This document shows, piece by piece, positions 17,635 to 28,682 of a stretch of DNA of 64,000 nt. Every line of letters starts with the position of its first letter. Positions within the stretch are counted from its first letter, which is position 1. The DNA comes from Deinococcus psychrotolerans (GTDB taxonomy: Bacteria; Deinococcota; Deinococci; Deinococcales; Deinococcaceae), in NCBI RefSeq assembly GCF_003860465.1, contig NZ_CP034183.1, positions 2,559,501 to 2,623,500 of the forward strand, read 5' to 3'. The translations under genes were made by a program, and so were the position numbers. Below the pieces are notes generated by a model. The model had not been told where the DNA came from. It saw only the letters and a program-made list of their open reading frames with translations, and made no database searches.

Positions 17635-19086
17635 CTAAAGGTCAAGTGAAAGTTCAGGTTCCGCTTTTTCGGCGCTGGGCCGTGCGGAAGCGGCGGGCAA
17701 GACCACCCGCACGCTGGCCCCGCCGCCCGCCCGTTCACCGAGTTCCAGACTGCCGCCGTGCGCTTCTACCACTTGGCGCACCACTGCCAGCCCGAGGCCA
17801 AAGCCTTCCGGCGCTTGGCCTGCTTTGTGGGCAAAGACGCCGCGTACAAAGGCCTCGGTCAGCGGGCCAGTCGGAAAGCCCGGGCCGCTGTCCTCGACGA
17901 CCAGCTCCGCGCCGCCCCTGAGCGGCAAAACCCGCACGCTGACGTGTCCGCCTTCCGGTGAAAACTTGAGGGCGTTGCCGATCAAATTTTCCAGCACGCC
18001 TGAAAACAGGGATACGTCCACCTGCGCGGGGGTCGCCGCGCCTTCGAGCCACAAATCGATCTCGCGTTTGAGGGCCAGCGGTTGCAGCAAGTCGATGGCT
18101 TCTCCGGCCAGGTCGAGCAAGTCGGCGGTTTGGCGCTCACCGAGGTGCTGGGCTCTGGTCAGGCTCATCAAGTTGCCGGTGAGTTGGCGCAGCCGGCCAG
18201 CGGTGCGCTCGGTGCGGTGCAGGGCGGCCAAGACTTCTTCCGGCGAGCGCTCGCGCGCCAAGGTGTGCTGCAAGTCGGCCAGCATGGCGGTCACGGGCGT
18301 GCGGAGTTCGTGCGAAGCGCTGGCCAAAAATAAAGTTTCGCGCTGCCGCTCGGCCCGCAGTTCGGCCAAGCTGGTGTCGAGGGCGCGGGCGAGCGCTCCG
18401 ACCTCGCTGCGCTCCTGCGTGCCCGGCACCGGCTCGGAAGTCGACAGATGCTGCACCCGCCGCACCAAGCGGTCAAGCGGCGTCAGCGCCCGGCGCACCG
18501 CCAGCGCCGCCGAAACGCCTCCCAGCGCCGAGAGCAGCAGCAAGCTCAGCGCCGCGATCAAGACGTAGCGGGTCAGCAGCTGCTCTAAGGGCCGCAAGCT
18601 GCGCCCGACCTGCACCACGCCGCGCTCTGGGCCGTCGCCGGCGTTGCCGTCCGAAGACGCTGAAAAGCGCCGACTGGCCACCAGATAGTCTTGGCTGCGG
18701 CTGACGCGCTCCGGCAGTTGGGCACTCAGAAAAGCTGAATCCAGCGTGCCGGAGGCCACCGCCCCGCCGGCCCAGATCAGCACTCCGTCTTCGTAGACCC
18801 GCCCCACCGCCGTGATGCTGTCGCGCTCGAGGAGGTCGGCGGCGGTGTCGGGCAACGCGCCGGGTGAGCGGCTGGCCACCGCCATCAGCGCGTCGGCCTG
18901 CGCGGTGATCTGGCGGGTGATGCTGCTGAGTTCGATGCGCCACAGCAGCACGCCGGCCAGCCCGCCAAACGCCGCCAGCGACAAAAAAATCACGCCTGCG
19001 GTGAGTAAAGTCAGGCGCAGGCGCAGAGTCACGCCTGAGTCTAGACGGCGGCGACCCCAACGAGCGTGCCGCGCGGCTTCAGTCAC
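17635..19086 (-). CDS. Two-component sensor histidine kinase
   Basis: The 483-residue kinase has two membrane helices (LTLLTAGVIFLSLAAFGGLAGVLLW and YVLIAALSLLLLSALGGVSAALAV) enclosing a periplasmic sensor of about 120 residues, then HAMP (RRALTPLDRLVRRVQHLS), the H-box FLASASHELRTPVTAML with the phosphorylated His, the N-box ENLIGNALKFSPEGG, and G-boxes VEDSGPGF and GFGLGLAVVRQVVEAHGG. GTG at 19086 is chosen because it overlaps the regulator's stop by 8 bp. The open frame further upstream lies inside the regulator gene. It is co-transcribed with the response regulator. The signal is unknown. Its 3' end abuts the truncated glycosyltransferase. Confidence 0.92.
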   Translation of the reverse strand: MTEAARHARWGRRRLDSGVTLRLRLTLLTAGVIFLSLAAFGGLAGVLLWRIELSSITRQITAQADALMAVASRSPGALPDTAADLLERDSITAVGRVYEDGVLIWAGGAVASGTLDSAFLSAQLPERVSRSQDYLVASRRFSASSDGNAGDGPERGVVQVGRSLRPLEQLLTRYVLIAALSLLLLSALGGVSAALAVRRALTPLDRLVRRVQHLSTSEPVPGTQERSEVGALARALDTSLAELRAERQRETLFLASASHELRTPVTAMLADLQHTLARERSPEEVLAALHRTERTAGRLRQLTGNLMSLTRAQHLGERQTADLLDLAGEAIDLLQPLALKREIDLWLEGAATPAQVDVSLFSGVLENLIGNALKFSPEGGHVSVRVLPLRGGAELVVEDSGPGFPTGPLTEAFVRGVFAHKAGQAPEGFGLGLAVVRQVVEAHGGSLELGERAGGGASVRVVLPAASARPSAEKAEPELSLDL

Positions 19087-19747
19087 CTTCAGGAAAGCTG
19101 TAGCCCAGACCGCGCATGGTCTTGACCACGTCGTCGCCCAGCTTGCGCCTGAGGTTGCGGACATAGGTTTCCACCACGTTGGACTCGGCGTCAAATCTTC
19201 CGTCCCAGACCCGGTCAATCAGTTCTTCACGGGTGTAGACCCGCCCGGGGTGCGAGGACAGCACCTCGATCAGCGAAAACTCTTTGGCGGTCAGCGCCAT
19301 CCGCTCGCCCTTGCGGTACACGGCGCGGGCCGTCCAATCGAACTTGAGGTCGCGCCAAACAAGGCTGCTTTGCACCTCGGCGCGGCTGCGGCGGGCCAGC
19401 GCCCGCAGGCGTGCCTGCACCTCGCCCAGATGAAACGGCTTGACCAGATAATCGTCGCCGCCCGCGTCCAGTCCTTCGATCCGGTCTTCCACCGCGTCGC
19501 GGGCAGTCAGGTACAGCACGGGCGCAATAATTCCCCCCGCCCGCAGCCGCCGCACCAGATCAAAGCCGCTGACCGGCCCTTCCGGGAGGCCCACGTCCAC
19601 CATTAGGGCGTCATAAGGAAAGCTGCGGGCCAGCGCTTCGGCTTCCTCAGCGCTGCCGGCTTCGTCGACCGCGTAGCCCGCCTCGCGCAGACTTGCCGAT
19701 AAGGGGCGGCGGATATCGGGTTCATCTTCAATAACCAGAAAGCGCAT
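19079..19747 (-). CDS. OmpR-family response regulator
   Basis: The 222-residue regulator has a receiver domain with the acidic pair EDEPD near the N-terminus, the phosphorylation site in YDALMVDVGLP (Asp about 51), and the conserved Lys in DDYLVKPF. A winged-helix Trans_Reg_C domain follows with LTAKEFSLIEVLSSHPGRVYTREELIDRVW and the recognition helix SNVVETYVRNLRRKLG, ending RGLGYSFPEGD. It is the first gene of the pair with the kinase. Target genes cannot be read from sequence. Confidence 0.94.
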   Translation of the reverse strand: MRFLVIEDEPDIRRPLSASLREAGYAVDEAGSAEEAEALARSFPYDALMVDVGLPEGPVSGFDLVRRLRAGGIIAPVLYLTARDAVEDRIEGLDAGGDDYLVKPFHLGEVQARLRALARRSRAEVQSSLVWRDLKFDWTARAVYRKGERMALTAKEFSLIEVLSSHPGRVYTREELIDRVWDGRFDAESNVVETYVRNLRRKLGDDVVKTMRGLGYSFPEGD

Positions 19748-19804
19748 AGGGCATGGTAAGCGCTCAAGGTGAGGAGGGAGATGAAAGGAGGGGGGAGCGG
19801 CCGC

Positions 19805-20725
19805 CTAGAGTCTGGGTTCCGACTTGCCGCGCCACGCCAGCTTCATCCGCTGGCCGATGCGCTTGTGCAGCTTGGGAGCAAAGTTCTTGCTGAAGTCGAG
19901 GGTGGCCATTTCGCTGCCGACGTCATGGCCGTACTTCTCGCTCAGGAAATAGCGGTGATCCATAACCCACAGGTAAAGGTCGGCTTCGGTGCGGCCCGGA
20001 AAACGGCGCATCACCCCGTGCGCTTCTATATTTTCCACGATGCGGCTGTACAGTCGGCGGTACCAGCTCTCCACCGCTTCTTCCCAGGTCACGGGGCGCT
20101 CACGTCCAGGCTTGAGGTCGAGGTAATAGCGCCTGGCTTCGATGTGTTCGAGCAGCTTGGCGTAGCGCCCCGGCTTGGTAAAGAAGATGTCTTTGTGGTT
20201 GGGCGAGACTTCATCCAGTTTGGTGGCACGCAGAAAATGAGCGTACTCGCCTTTGATGATCATGTCTTTGAGCGTGTCGCCTTCGCTGGGCGGAACGGTG
20301 ACATGCAGCTCGATGATGTTGGCGTCGATGTACGCCTGTCCCTGGCGGCGGGCCACGCTGACACGGTGATTGCCGTCTTTGACGAAGTAGAGTTCGCCGA
20401 CTTTGTAGACCTGAATCGGCGGCAACTCCTTGCCTTCGAGTTGAGCGCGGCGAATCCCCACCCAGCGCTCGTCGAGGTGCTTTTCTTTGGGCAGGTAATA
20501 GCGGTCAAATTCGCGGTAGCGGTCAACCGAGCCGATGATGTGATCCACCGGAATGGCTTGGACGCCGAGCTGATATTCGGCGTCGGGGGCGAGGTGGCGC
20601 ACCCAGTCAAAGGGAGTCAGTTCGTTGTGCATTCCGCGAAGAACGCTGAGAAAGTCGCGGACATCGGCCAGCAGGCGGGCACGTTCGACGTCGGTTTTGG
20701 CTTGGTTGGTGCTGAAGGCGCTCAT
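19805..20725 (-). CDS. ParB-like N-terminal-fold protein of unknown role
   Basis: This 306-residue soluble protein contains a ParB/Srx-type nucleotide-binding segment: IQVYKVGELYFVKDGNHRVSVARRQG (about residues 103-128), where D-G-N-H-R is the conserved core. It is preceded by a helical N-terminus and followed by ELHVTVPP and a long charged region with several Trp/Tyr/Arg-rich helices (ESWYRRLYSRIVENI; RTEADLYLWVMDHRYFLSEKYGHD). It has no HTH typical of ParB partition proteins, and no parA is adjacent. ATG 20725 is used because the 51 upstream codons contain no conserved sequence and reach into the argS promoter area. Confidence 0.75.
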   Translation of the reverse strand: MSAFSTNQAKTDVERARLLADVRDFLSVLRGMHNELTPFDWVRHLAPDAEYQLGVQAIPVDHIIGSVDRYREFDRYYLPKEKHLDERWVGIRRAQLEGKELPPIQVYKVGELYFVKDGNHRVSVARRQGQAYIDANIIELHVTVPPSEGDTLKDMIIKGEYAHFLRATKLDEVSPNHKDIFFTKPGRYAKLLEHIEARRYYLDLKPGRERPVTWEEAVESWYRRLYSRIVENIEAHGVMRRFPGRTEADLYLWVMDHRYFLSEKYGHDVGSEMATLDFSKNFAPKLHKRIGQRMKLAWRGKSEPRL

Positions 20726-20895
20726 GAAACTCCTATGGCGACCAATGACGAGGGCGAGTGAGAAGGCCGCCGCTGTTGAAAGTGAGTATACTGCGCCGGC
20801 TCTGCTGAAAGACTGACAGTCCATGGTCACGGTGAGGTCAACGCGGTGAGCGCCCTGCCCAAGCTGCCAACCGACCAACCTGATAGCATCCCCGG

Positions 20896-22740
20896 ATGAA
20901 CCTCAAAGCCCAACTCAAAGCCGCTGTAGAGCAGGCCGCCCAAGTCCTGACCGACGCACAGGGTCTTGCTCCCCTGGAAGTGGCGATTCAGGAAACCCCG
21001 CCGGGCAAAGCCGGCGACTACGGCACGCCCGCCGCCTTCCAGCTCGCCAAGTTGCTGAAGGCCAACCCGGCGCAGGTGGCGCAGCAGCTTGCCGAAAGTG
21101 TGAAGCTGCCCGCTGGCATCGCCCGCGCCGAGACGGCTGGTCCCTTCCTTAACTTTTTCGTGGACGCCGGGGTGTTCGTGCAGTCGGTAGTCACCGACCC
21201 GGCCACCCCGCAGCAGGGCAGCGGCAAAGTGGTGATCGAGCACACCTCGGTCAATCCCAACAAAGAGCTTCACGTCGGACACGTCCGCAACGTGGTGCTG
21301 GGCGACAGCATGGGGCGCATCTTCCGGGCCGCCGGACACGAAGTCGAGATTCAGAACTACATCGACGACACCGGACGCCAGGCTGCCGAGAGCCTCTACG
21401 CCCAGGCGCATTACCGCCGCAAGTGGGACGGCAAGCAGAAATACGATCACTTTATGGGCGAGGGCTATGTGCGCCTCAACGCCGATGCCGACAAACCCGA
21501 ACTCGAAGAGGGCATCCGGGCGATTATTCACCGCCTGGAAACCGGCGAACTGCGCGGAGAGATCGAGCAGATCGTGGCCGCCCACCTCAACACCTGCTTC
21601 CGGCTGGGCGCACGCTACGACTTGCTCAACTGGGAATCGGACGTGGTGGGCAGCGGCTTTTTGAGCCAGGCCATGAACATCTTGCAGGAAAGCCCGTATA
21701 GCTCGCGCCCCGCTGAAGGCAAATTTGCTGGAGCTTTCGTGATGGACGTCTCGCACTTCATGCCGGGCCTAGAAGAGTCCAAAGTGGTGCTGATGCGCTC
21801 GGACGGCAGCGCCATGTACGCTGCCAAAGACATCGGCTATCAATTCTGGAAATTCGGGCTCTTTGAAGGCATGAAATTCAAGCCGTTCATGCTCGATCCC
21901 GAAGGCCACACCATCTGGACGTCCGCCCCCGATGGTGAGCCCGATACCCAGCACCGCTTCGGCCACGCCGCTGAAGTCATCAACGTGATCGACTCGCGTC
22001 AGGAACATCCCCAGAAAGTCGTCAAAGCCAGCTTGGGCGTGGCGCAGCATCCCGAGCAGGAAGAGCGCAGCATCCATCTGTCGTACGCTTTCGTGACCTA
22101 CGAGGGCCAGACCATCTCGGGCCGCAAGGGCATAGGCGTCAGCGCCGACGCGGTACTGGACGAAGCCGAGCAACTCGTCACCGAGCTGATGCAGAGTCTC
22201 AAGCCGGACGTGATCGGCACTTCCGAGGGCTCGGAGATCGTGCGCCGCATCGCGGTGGGGGCTATCCGCTTTGCCATGCTCAAGGCCGAGCCGACCCGCC
22301 AGATCGATTTCCGCTGGGATCAGGCGCTGGCCCTGCAAGGCGACACCGCGCCGTATGTGCAGTACGCGGCGGTGCGGGCCGGAAACATTCTCAAGAAAGC
22401 GGCGGCGGAAGGCTACGCCGTGGACGGCAGCGGGGCCGATTGGTCGATGGTGACGGAACTGGACTTGAACCTCGCCAAGATCGTGGCCAAGTATCCCGAA
22501 GTCATCGCCAACTCGGTGCGCGTTCACAGTCCGCATGTAGTGGCGCAGTACGCCCTCGATCTGGCGGCGGCGTTCAACGGCTGGTACAACGCCAAAACTA
22601 AGGAAGGCCGCCCCGCCACCAACGTGCTCGCAAGCGAACCGGGATTGCGTGAAGCGCGGCTCGCCTTGGTGGGCAGGTTGCAACGCGCCTTCGTGCAGAC
22701 GCTGGGCCTGATCGGGATCGAGGTGCCGAGCGCGATGTGA
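20896..22740 (+). CDS. argS: Arginine--tRNA ligase
   Basis: This class I synthetase charges tRNA-Arg. The 614-residue protein has the N-terminal Add-1 domain (about 1-105), the HIGH-equivalent NPNKELHVGHVRNVVLGDS with HVGH, the catalytic Rossmann core with the YIDDTGRQ segment, the region YEGQTISGRKGIGVSADAVLDEA that replaces KMSKS, and the C-terminal DALR anticodon-binding domain (PYVQYAAVRAGNIL ... FNGWYNAKTK). Length is slightly above the usual 550-600. The ATG start is 8 bp after a TAGCATC element and is the first in frame. Confidence 0.96.
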   Translation: MNLKAQLKAAVEQAAQVLTDAQGLAPLEVAIQETPPGKAGDYGTPAAFQLAKLLKANPAQVAQQLAESVKLPAGIARAETAGPFLNFFVDAGVFVQSVVTDPATPQQGSGKVVIEHTSVNPNKELHVGHVRNVVLGDSMGRIFRAAGHEVEIQNYIDDTGRQAAESLYAQAHYRRKWDGKQKYDHFMGEGYVRLNADADKPELEEGIRAIIHRLETGELRGEIEQIVAAHLNTCFRLGARYDLLNWESDVVGSGFLSQAMNILQESPYSSRPAEGKFAGAFVMDVSHFMPGLEESKVVLMRSDGSAMYAAKDIGYQFWKFGLFEGMKFKPFMLDPEGHTIWTSAPDGEPDTQHRFGHAAEVINVIDSRQEHPQKVVKASLGVAQHPEQEERSIHLSYAFVTYEGQTISGRKGIGVSADAVLDEAEQLVTELMQSLKPDVIGTSEGSEIVRRIAVGAIRFAMLKAEPTRQIDFRWDQALALQGDTAPYVQYAAVRAGNILKKAAAEGYAVDGSGADWSMVTELDLNLAKIVAKYPEVIANSVRVHSPHVVAQYALDLAAAFNGWYNAKTKEGRPATNVLASEPGLREARLALVGRLQRAFVQTLGLIGIEVPSAM

Positions 22741-22768
22741 GATTTGAGAGACTCTCTCAGAGCCTGTA

Positions 22769-23611
22769 TTACTTCCGCGCCTGCAACTCCTGAACGAAGG
22801 CCACCACCTGATCGGCCACCTGTGGGCTGAGGTGCGAGCCGCCGAGGTGCGGGCCAGCCGTGCGGATCAGTGAACTGCCGCTGCCCGCCGCTTTGGCATA
22901 CAGCGCCGCGCCGTTGCGGGCAAAGTTGACGGTTTCGTCTTGCGGGCTGCCGAACACCAGCAGCGGCAGCCGGAAACTTTTGGGCAGCGAGCCGAGCGGG
23001 TCTTCGTGCGCGGCGGGCGGGCGGCCTCCCAGTCCGTAAGCGGCGCTGAGTTCCGGCTTGCGCGACTTGCCGCTGAGCCAGGCGTCTTTAAGGTTGACCC
23101 GCCCGTCGATCAGGATCAGCCCCTGAACTTCAAACACCGCGTCCACGGCTGCCCGCAGCGCCGACATCCCGCCCATCGAAACGCCCAGCGCGTAGGTGCG
23201 GCCCGAGAACTTGAAAACCGAGCGCGACAGCGTGTGGTCGCGGGTGAGTTGCCACAGCGCTTCCGGCCCGCCCCAGCCGTCGGGGCCGCCCTCGGCGGAG
23301 AGCAGCACCGGTAACTTGGCAGCCAGCAACCGGCGCACGAACGGCTGAAAACTGGGGCTGTTCAGCAGTTCCAGCGGGGTGCGCCCGCGCGTGTGCGACA
23401 AGGTCAGCAGCGGGCAGGCCTGCGTGCGGCACCCCGGCGGCACCAGCAGCACGCCGTCTTCCGGCAGCAGGTAAACGCTCTGCCCGGCAAAGGCGCTGAG
23501 GGTCGTGGGGGTCAGTGCCGGAGCAGACAGCGCCGAAGACGGCAGTCCGTTCATGGCCGCCGCGCCGCTGAGCGTAAGGCCCAAGAGAAGAGTGAAAAGC
23601 CGTGAACGCAT
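22769..23611 (-). CDS. Secreted alpha/beta hydrolase
   Basis: The 280-residue precursor has a signal peptide (RLFTLLLGLTLSGAAA) and an alpha/beta hydrolase core. The nucleophile elbow is GVSMGGM (about residue 144), the likely acid is in VFGSPQDETVNFA and the His is in AGPHLGGSHLS near the C-terminus. Two Cys lie in PPGCRTQACP early in the mature part and may form a disulfide. Substrate unknown. The ATG at 23611 is preferred because it starts the signal peptide; 31 further in-frame codons upstream overlap the acyltransferase gene. Confidence 0.83.
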   Translation of the reverse strand: MRSRLFTLLLGLTLSGAAAMNGLPSSALSAPALTPTTLSAFAGQSVYLLPEDGVLLVPPGCRTQACPLLTLSHTRGRTPLELLNSPSFQPFVRRLLAAKLPVLLSAEGGPDGWGGPEALWQLTRDHTLSRSVFKFSGRTYALGVSMGGMSALRAAVDAVFEVQGLILIDGRVNLKDAWLSGKSRKPELSAAYGLGGRPPAAHEDPLGSLPKSFRLPLLVFGSPQDETVNFARNGAALYAKAAGSGSSLIRTAGPHLGGSHLSPQVADQVVAFVQELQARK

Positions 23612-23681
23612 CGGCCCTATCTTAGCGGGCAAAACCTGAGCGGTTGGGGACTTACCGGTTAAAAACCCAGTGGTGAGAAAA

Positions 23682-24788
23682 TCAGCGCCCAAAGAACAGT
23701 CCACTCAGCTTTAAGCGGGCCAGCAGCTTGGCCATCCCGAATGGCAGCGCCAGCGACACCAGCACCATCAGCGCGAACATCGGCAGCGCAGGTGCAGCGC
23801 CCAGTCCGGCGACACCTTCGGTGGGCAAGAGACTTTCCAGACCTTCCAGAATCGCCGGGTGAATCAGGTAAATCTGGAGCGAAAAGCCGCCCAGCACCCC
23901 CACCCATTTGAGCCGCCCGCGCTGCCACAAGCTGTAGCCTGCGCCCAGCACCACCAGCGCCATCGGCGTGGTATAAGCCCAGCCCGAGGCGCTGTAGAGC
24001 CAGGGGTTGATCCGTGCTCCGTCCAAAAAGGCCAGTGCCAGCGGCAAGTGCAGGGCCAGCGCGGCGGCGGTAAAGAGCAACACGCGGCTGCGGCGCAGTG
24101 TCCACCAGTCCTGAAATTCATTCCAGCGTGCGCCCACCGCCGTGCCCAAAATCACCGGAGCCAAGTACCACAGCACCGTAGACGCCGGATACAGCAGGTG
24201 CAGGGCGTATTTGTTGAGCCAGTAGATGCCGATTTGCACCGCCAACCCCAGCCCCAGCGCCGCCGAGATTCTCAGGCGACCTCGGGCCAGCGGCAGCAAA
24301 AAGGGCAGTACCACATAGGATTCGAGTGCCACCAGCAAAAAGTACAGATGGTAATTGCCTTTGCCGTAGCCCAGCCAGAGTTGCCACTTTTCAGGCTTCA
24401 GCAAATCGTCCCAGGGCCGGTCGCCCAGCCAAGCGCTCCACAGCAAGTACAGCACCGTCCACAGCAAATACGGCCACGCGCCGCGCACGACCCGCCGCCA
24501 GAAGTAGCGCCCGAAGTTGGGCGACTTCAGCAGGCTACGGGTCAGCACCGCCGCCGACAAAAAGAGGAAGCCGGGAACGGCGAAATGCAGCACCCGGTTG
24601 AGTACAGTCAAAAACAGCAGCGCCGCCGAGCCGTCTGCTGCGTAGTCGCGGGCCGCGCCGGAAGAATGGTGCAAGACCACTTCCAAAATTGCCAAGCCCC
24701 GAAAATAATCCACCGGAGTCAGGGCGGTTGGGGCTTGCTCCAGTGGCTGCTCGGTGCTGGCAAGGGGAGTGAGGTCGGGCGCAGACAT
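23682..24788 (-). CDS. Acyltransferase family 3 membrane protein
   Basis: The 368-residue polytopic protein opens with VDYFRGLAILEVVLHHSSGA, the first helix and conserved His of the acyltransferase-3 (OafA/NodX-like) family, and continues with about ten hydrophobic helices including FWRRVVRGAWPYLLWTVLYLLW and LQIYLIHPAILEGLESLL near the end. These enzymes move acyl groups onto surface carbohydrates or lipids. It lies just upstream of the secreted hydrolase gene on the same strand. The target is unknown. Confidence 0.9.
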   Translation of the reverse strand: MSAPDLTPLASTEQPLEQAPTALTPVDYFRGLAILEVVLHHSSGAARDYAADGSAALLFLTVLNRVLHFAVPGFLFLSAAVLTRSLLKSPNFGRYFWRRVVRGAWPYLLWTVLYLLWSAWLGDRPWDDLLKPEKWQLWLGYGKGNYHLYFLLVALESYVVLPFLLPLARGRLRISAALGLGLAVQIGIYWLNKYALHLLYPASTVLWYLAPVILGTAVGARWNEFQDWWTLRRSRVLLFTAAALALHLPLALAFLDGARINPWLYSASGWAYTTPMALVVLGAGYSLWQRGRLKWVGVLGGFSLQIYLIHPAILEGLESLLPTEGVAGLGAAPALPMFALMVLVSLALPFGMAKLLARLKLSGLFFGR

Positions 24789-24896
24789 GGTTAGCGCAGC
24801 ATTGTGTCACGAATGAGCGGGCGCGGGCGAGGCTTGGGCCACCTTCTGGTGAGAACCGGCGCAGCCGAGGCCTTCTGGCCCACTCCACCCGGCGGG

Positions 24897-25793
24897 TTAT
24901 TCCCAGTAGTCGTGGGGTTGCCCGTCTTCAGGCAGTTCGGCGTCCAGCTGCACTTGATCGGCCCACACCGTCATCTGGGTCAGCCTTGCCGCGCCAAAGG
25001 TGGTGGTAAAGGCCACGTCCGCCGCGTCGCGCCCAGTGGCGATCAGGATGCGGCCAATCCGGGGCTTGTTGTGACGGGCATCAAAGGTGCGCCACTGGCC
25101 GTCAATGAAGGCTTCAAACCAAGCGTGAAAATCCATCGGCACGCCGTCAGGCGGAATGCCGATGTCGCCGAGGTAGCCGCAGGCGTAGCGGGCAGGAATA
25201 TTGAGCGCCCGGCAAAAGGCCACGCCCATGTGCGCGAAGTCGCGGCACACCGCTTTGCCCGAAGCGTAAGCCTGCTGGGCCGTGGTGGTGGAATTGCTGC
25301 CCACGCCGTACATGCAGCTTCCGTAGAGGTGATCGGAAATGGCCTGCACCTGCGCCCAGCCGCCTTGAATATGCCCAAAGCGCTCCCAGGCTTCGGCGGC
25401 CAGCAAATCCGAATCTGCATACCGGCTCGGCAGCAAAAAGCGCAAGGTGTCGTCGGGCAAGTCTTCCACCAGCGTCTTGGGCAAATCGGGAAACTGAGGA
25501 TCGGGCCGCCCTGAGACTTCGGCCATCACGTCATGGCTGATGGTCAAGGTGCCGGGCTGGGCCAGCATGCGCCAGATCACGTTGCCGTGGGCGTCAAAAT
25601 AGCGGTGCAGATGGGTTACGCCCTCTCCCGGCTCAATCAGGCGGCGCGACTGCAACAGCCGCTGGCCGGGGCGCTCTTGCGGTTCGACCACAAACAGCAT
25701 CGGGGTGGGAAACGGCACGTCGAACGTGAGTGAAAAGCCCACGCGAACGCGGATGATCTCGGTCAGGGGTAGAGCTGGCGCGGGCGCAGACAT
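24897..25793 (-). CDS. Transglutaminase-like cysteine protease family protein
   Basis: The 298-residue cytoplasmic protein has an N-terminal beta-rich domain (FSLTFDVPFPTPMLFVVEPQE) and a transglutaminase-like core with the triad Cys in SGKAVCRDFAHMG, His in MDFHAWFEAFI and Asp in WRTFDARHN. This matches the family whose members act as peptidases or cross-linking enzymes; no signal peptide is visible. Its start is 60 bp from the perfect inverted repeat at 25853-25919, in the divergent promoter region shared with the large thioredoxin-fold gene. Confidence 0.9.
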   Translation of the reverse strand: MSAPAPALPLTEIIRVRVGFSLTFDVPFPTPMLFVVEPQERPGQRLLQSRRLIEPGEGVTHLHRYFDAHGNVIWRMLAQPGTLTISHDVMAEVSGRPDPQFPDLPKTLVEDLPDDTLRFLLPSRYADSDLLAAEAWERFGHIQGGWAQVQAISDHLYGSCMYGVGSNSTTTAQQAYASGKAVCRDFAHMGVAFCRALNIPARYACGYLGDIGIPPDGVPMDFHAWFEAFIDGQWRTFDARHNKPRIGRILIATGRDAADVAFTTTFGAARLTQMTVWADQVQLDAELPEDGQPHDYWE

Positions 25794-25852
25794 GCTCTAT
25801 CTTCTCACAAGAAAACCGAGAAAAGATGGGGTGAGGCCTGCCGAACTCTTGA

Positions 25853-25919
25853 GAAAGCTAGGCAGGTTCAGGTGGGGCGGCTTCTGTGCTGTCGGCCCAC
25901 CTGAACCTGCCTAGCTTTC
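25853..25919. repeat. Perfect 24-bp inverted repeat in a divergent intergenic region
   Basis: Arms 25853-25876 and 25896-25919 are exact reverse complements (core GCTAGGCAGGTTCAGGTGGG) around a 19-nt spacer. The element lies 60 bp upstream of the transglutaminase ATG and 42 bp upstream of the thioredoxin-fold gene ATG, so it would be transcribed in a 5' leader if either promoter is outside it. No flanking T-run is present, which argues against an ordinary terminator. Confidence 0.9.
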
Positions 25920-25960
25920 CTTCCCACACCCCGCAGCCCCCTTGCAGTTACCCTAAATCC

Positions 25961-28006
<2,046 letters not shown>

Positions 28007-28111
28007 GGGTGCGCCGCGCTCCTGCCTCAAGGAAGCTGAAAGCGCTCCTCAGCCGCTGAACACGCCGGAGGTTCAAACTGCTTGCATCTCAAGTTCAGCA
28101 GGAGGGTTTTA

Positions 28112-28663
28112 ATGAGCGATCCACATGACGCCGCCAATCCGCGTAACGACCTCAGCACCCGGGGCGATCCCAAAGACGACCACGAGTCTCACTACACCAC
28201 CGCGCCCTCAGATGACCGCGTGGGAACACAGGACAAAGGCATCGGCGGCCTGCAAAATCAGGACGACCACGAATCCGGTCAGGGAGCGCAGACCTTCAAG
28301 GGTGTCAATCCTCTGGTGACCCGCGACCCCGACGCCTTCGAACACGCGCCGCAAGAAGCAGCCTACGCGGGTGCAGACGCGCCAGTGAGTACGCTCGGCG
28401 GCGTGCCGCCCGTTGCCGCGATTCCCGGCGACCTCAGCGCTGGCCTCTCGGTGATGCCGGGCGGCGGCATCGGCGGGGTCATGCAGTCCGACCCCTTTCT
28501 GGCCCGCGACATCGACCCGAATCCGGCTTATACCCCGCCCAGCGAGGAAGTCACGCCCCATCCCAACGAGGGAGCCGCCGGCGTGCCAGCTGGCGCACCC
28601 GGCGAGGGCTACCTCGAAGCCAACCTCAACGACACCGTGAGTACCGACAAAGACCGGCGCTGA
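28112..28663 (+). CDS. Intrinsically disordered hydrophilic protein A
   Basis: The 183-residue protein is rich in Asp, Gly, Pro, Ala, Ser and Thr, has no Cys or Trp, and contains no predicted helix bundles or membrane segment. Sequences such as NPRNDLSTRGDPKDDHES and GQGAQTFKGVNP look like hydrophilin or desiccation-protectant stretches. AGGAGGG precedes the ATG, suggesting strong translation. It is followed after 19 bp by a second protein of the same kind. The role in drying or radiation tolerance is inferred from composition only; I do not recognise a family. Confidence 0.72.
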   Translation: MSDPHDAANPRNDLSTRGDPKDDHESHYTTAPSDDRVGTQDKGIGGLQNQDDHESGQGAQTFKGVNPLVTRDPDAFEHAPQEAAYAGADAPVSTLGGVPPVAAIPGDLSAGLSVMPGGGIGGVMQSDPFLARDIDPNPAYTPPSEEVTPHPNEGAAGVPAGAPGEGYLEANLNDTVSTDKDRR

Positions 28664-28682
28664 GCGCACAGAAGGACAGATC

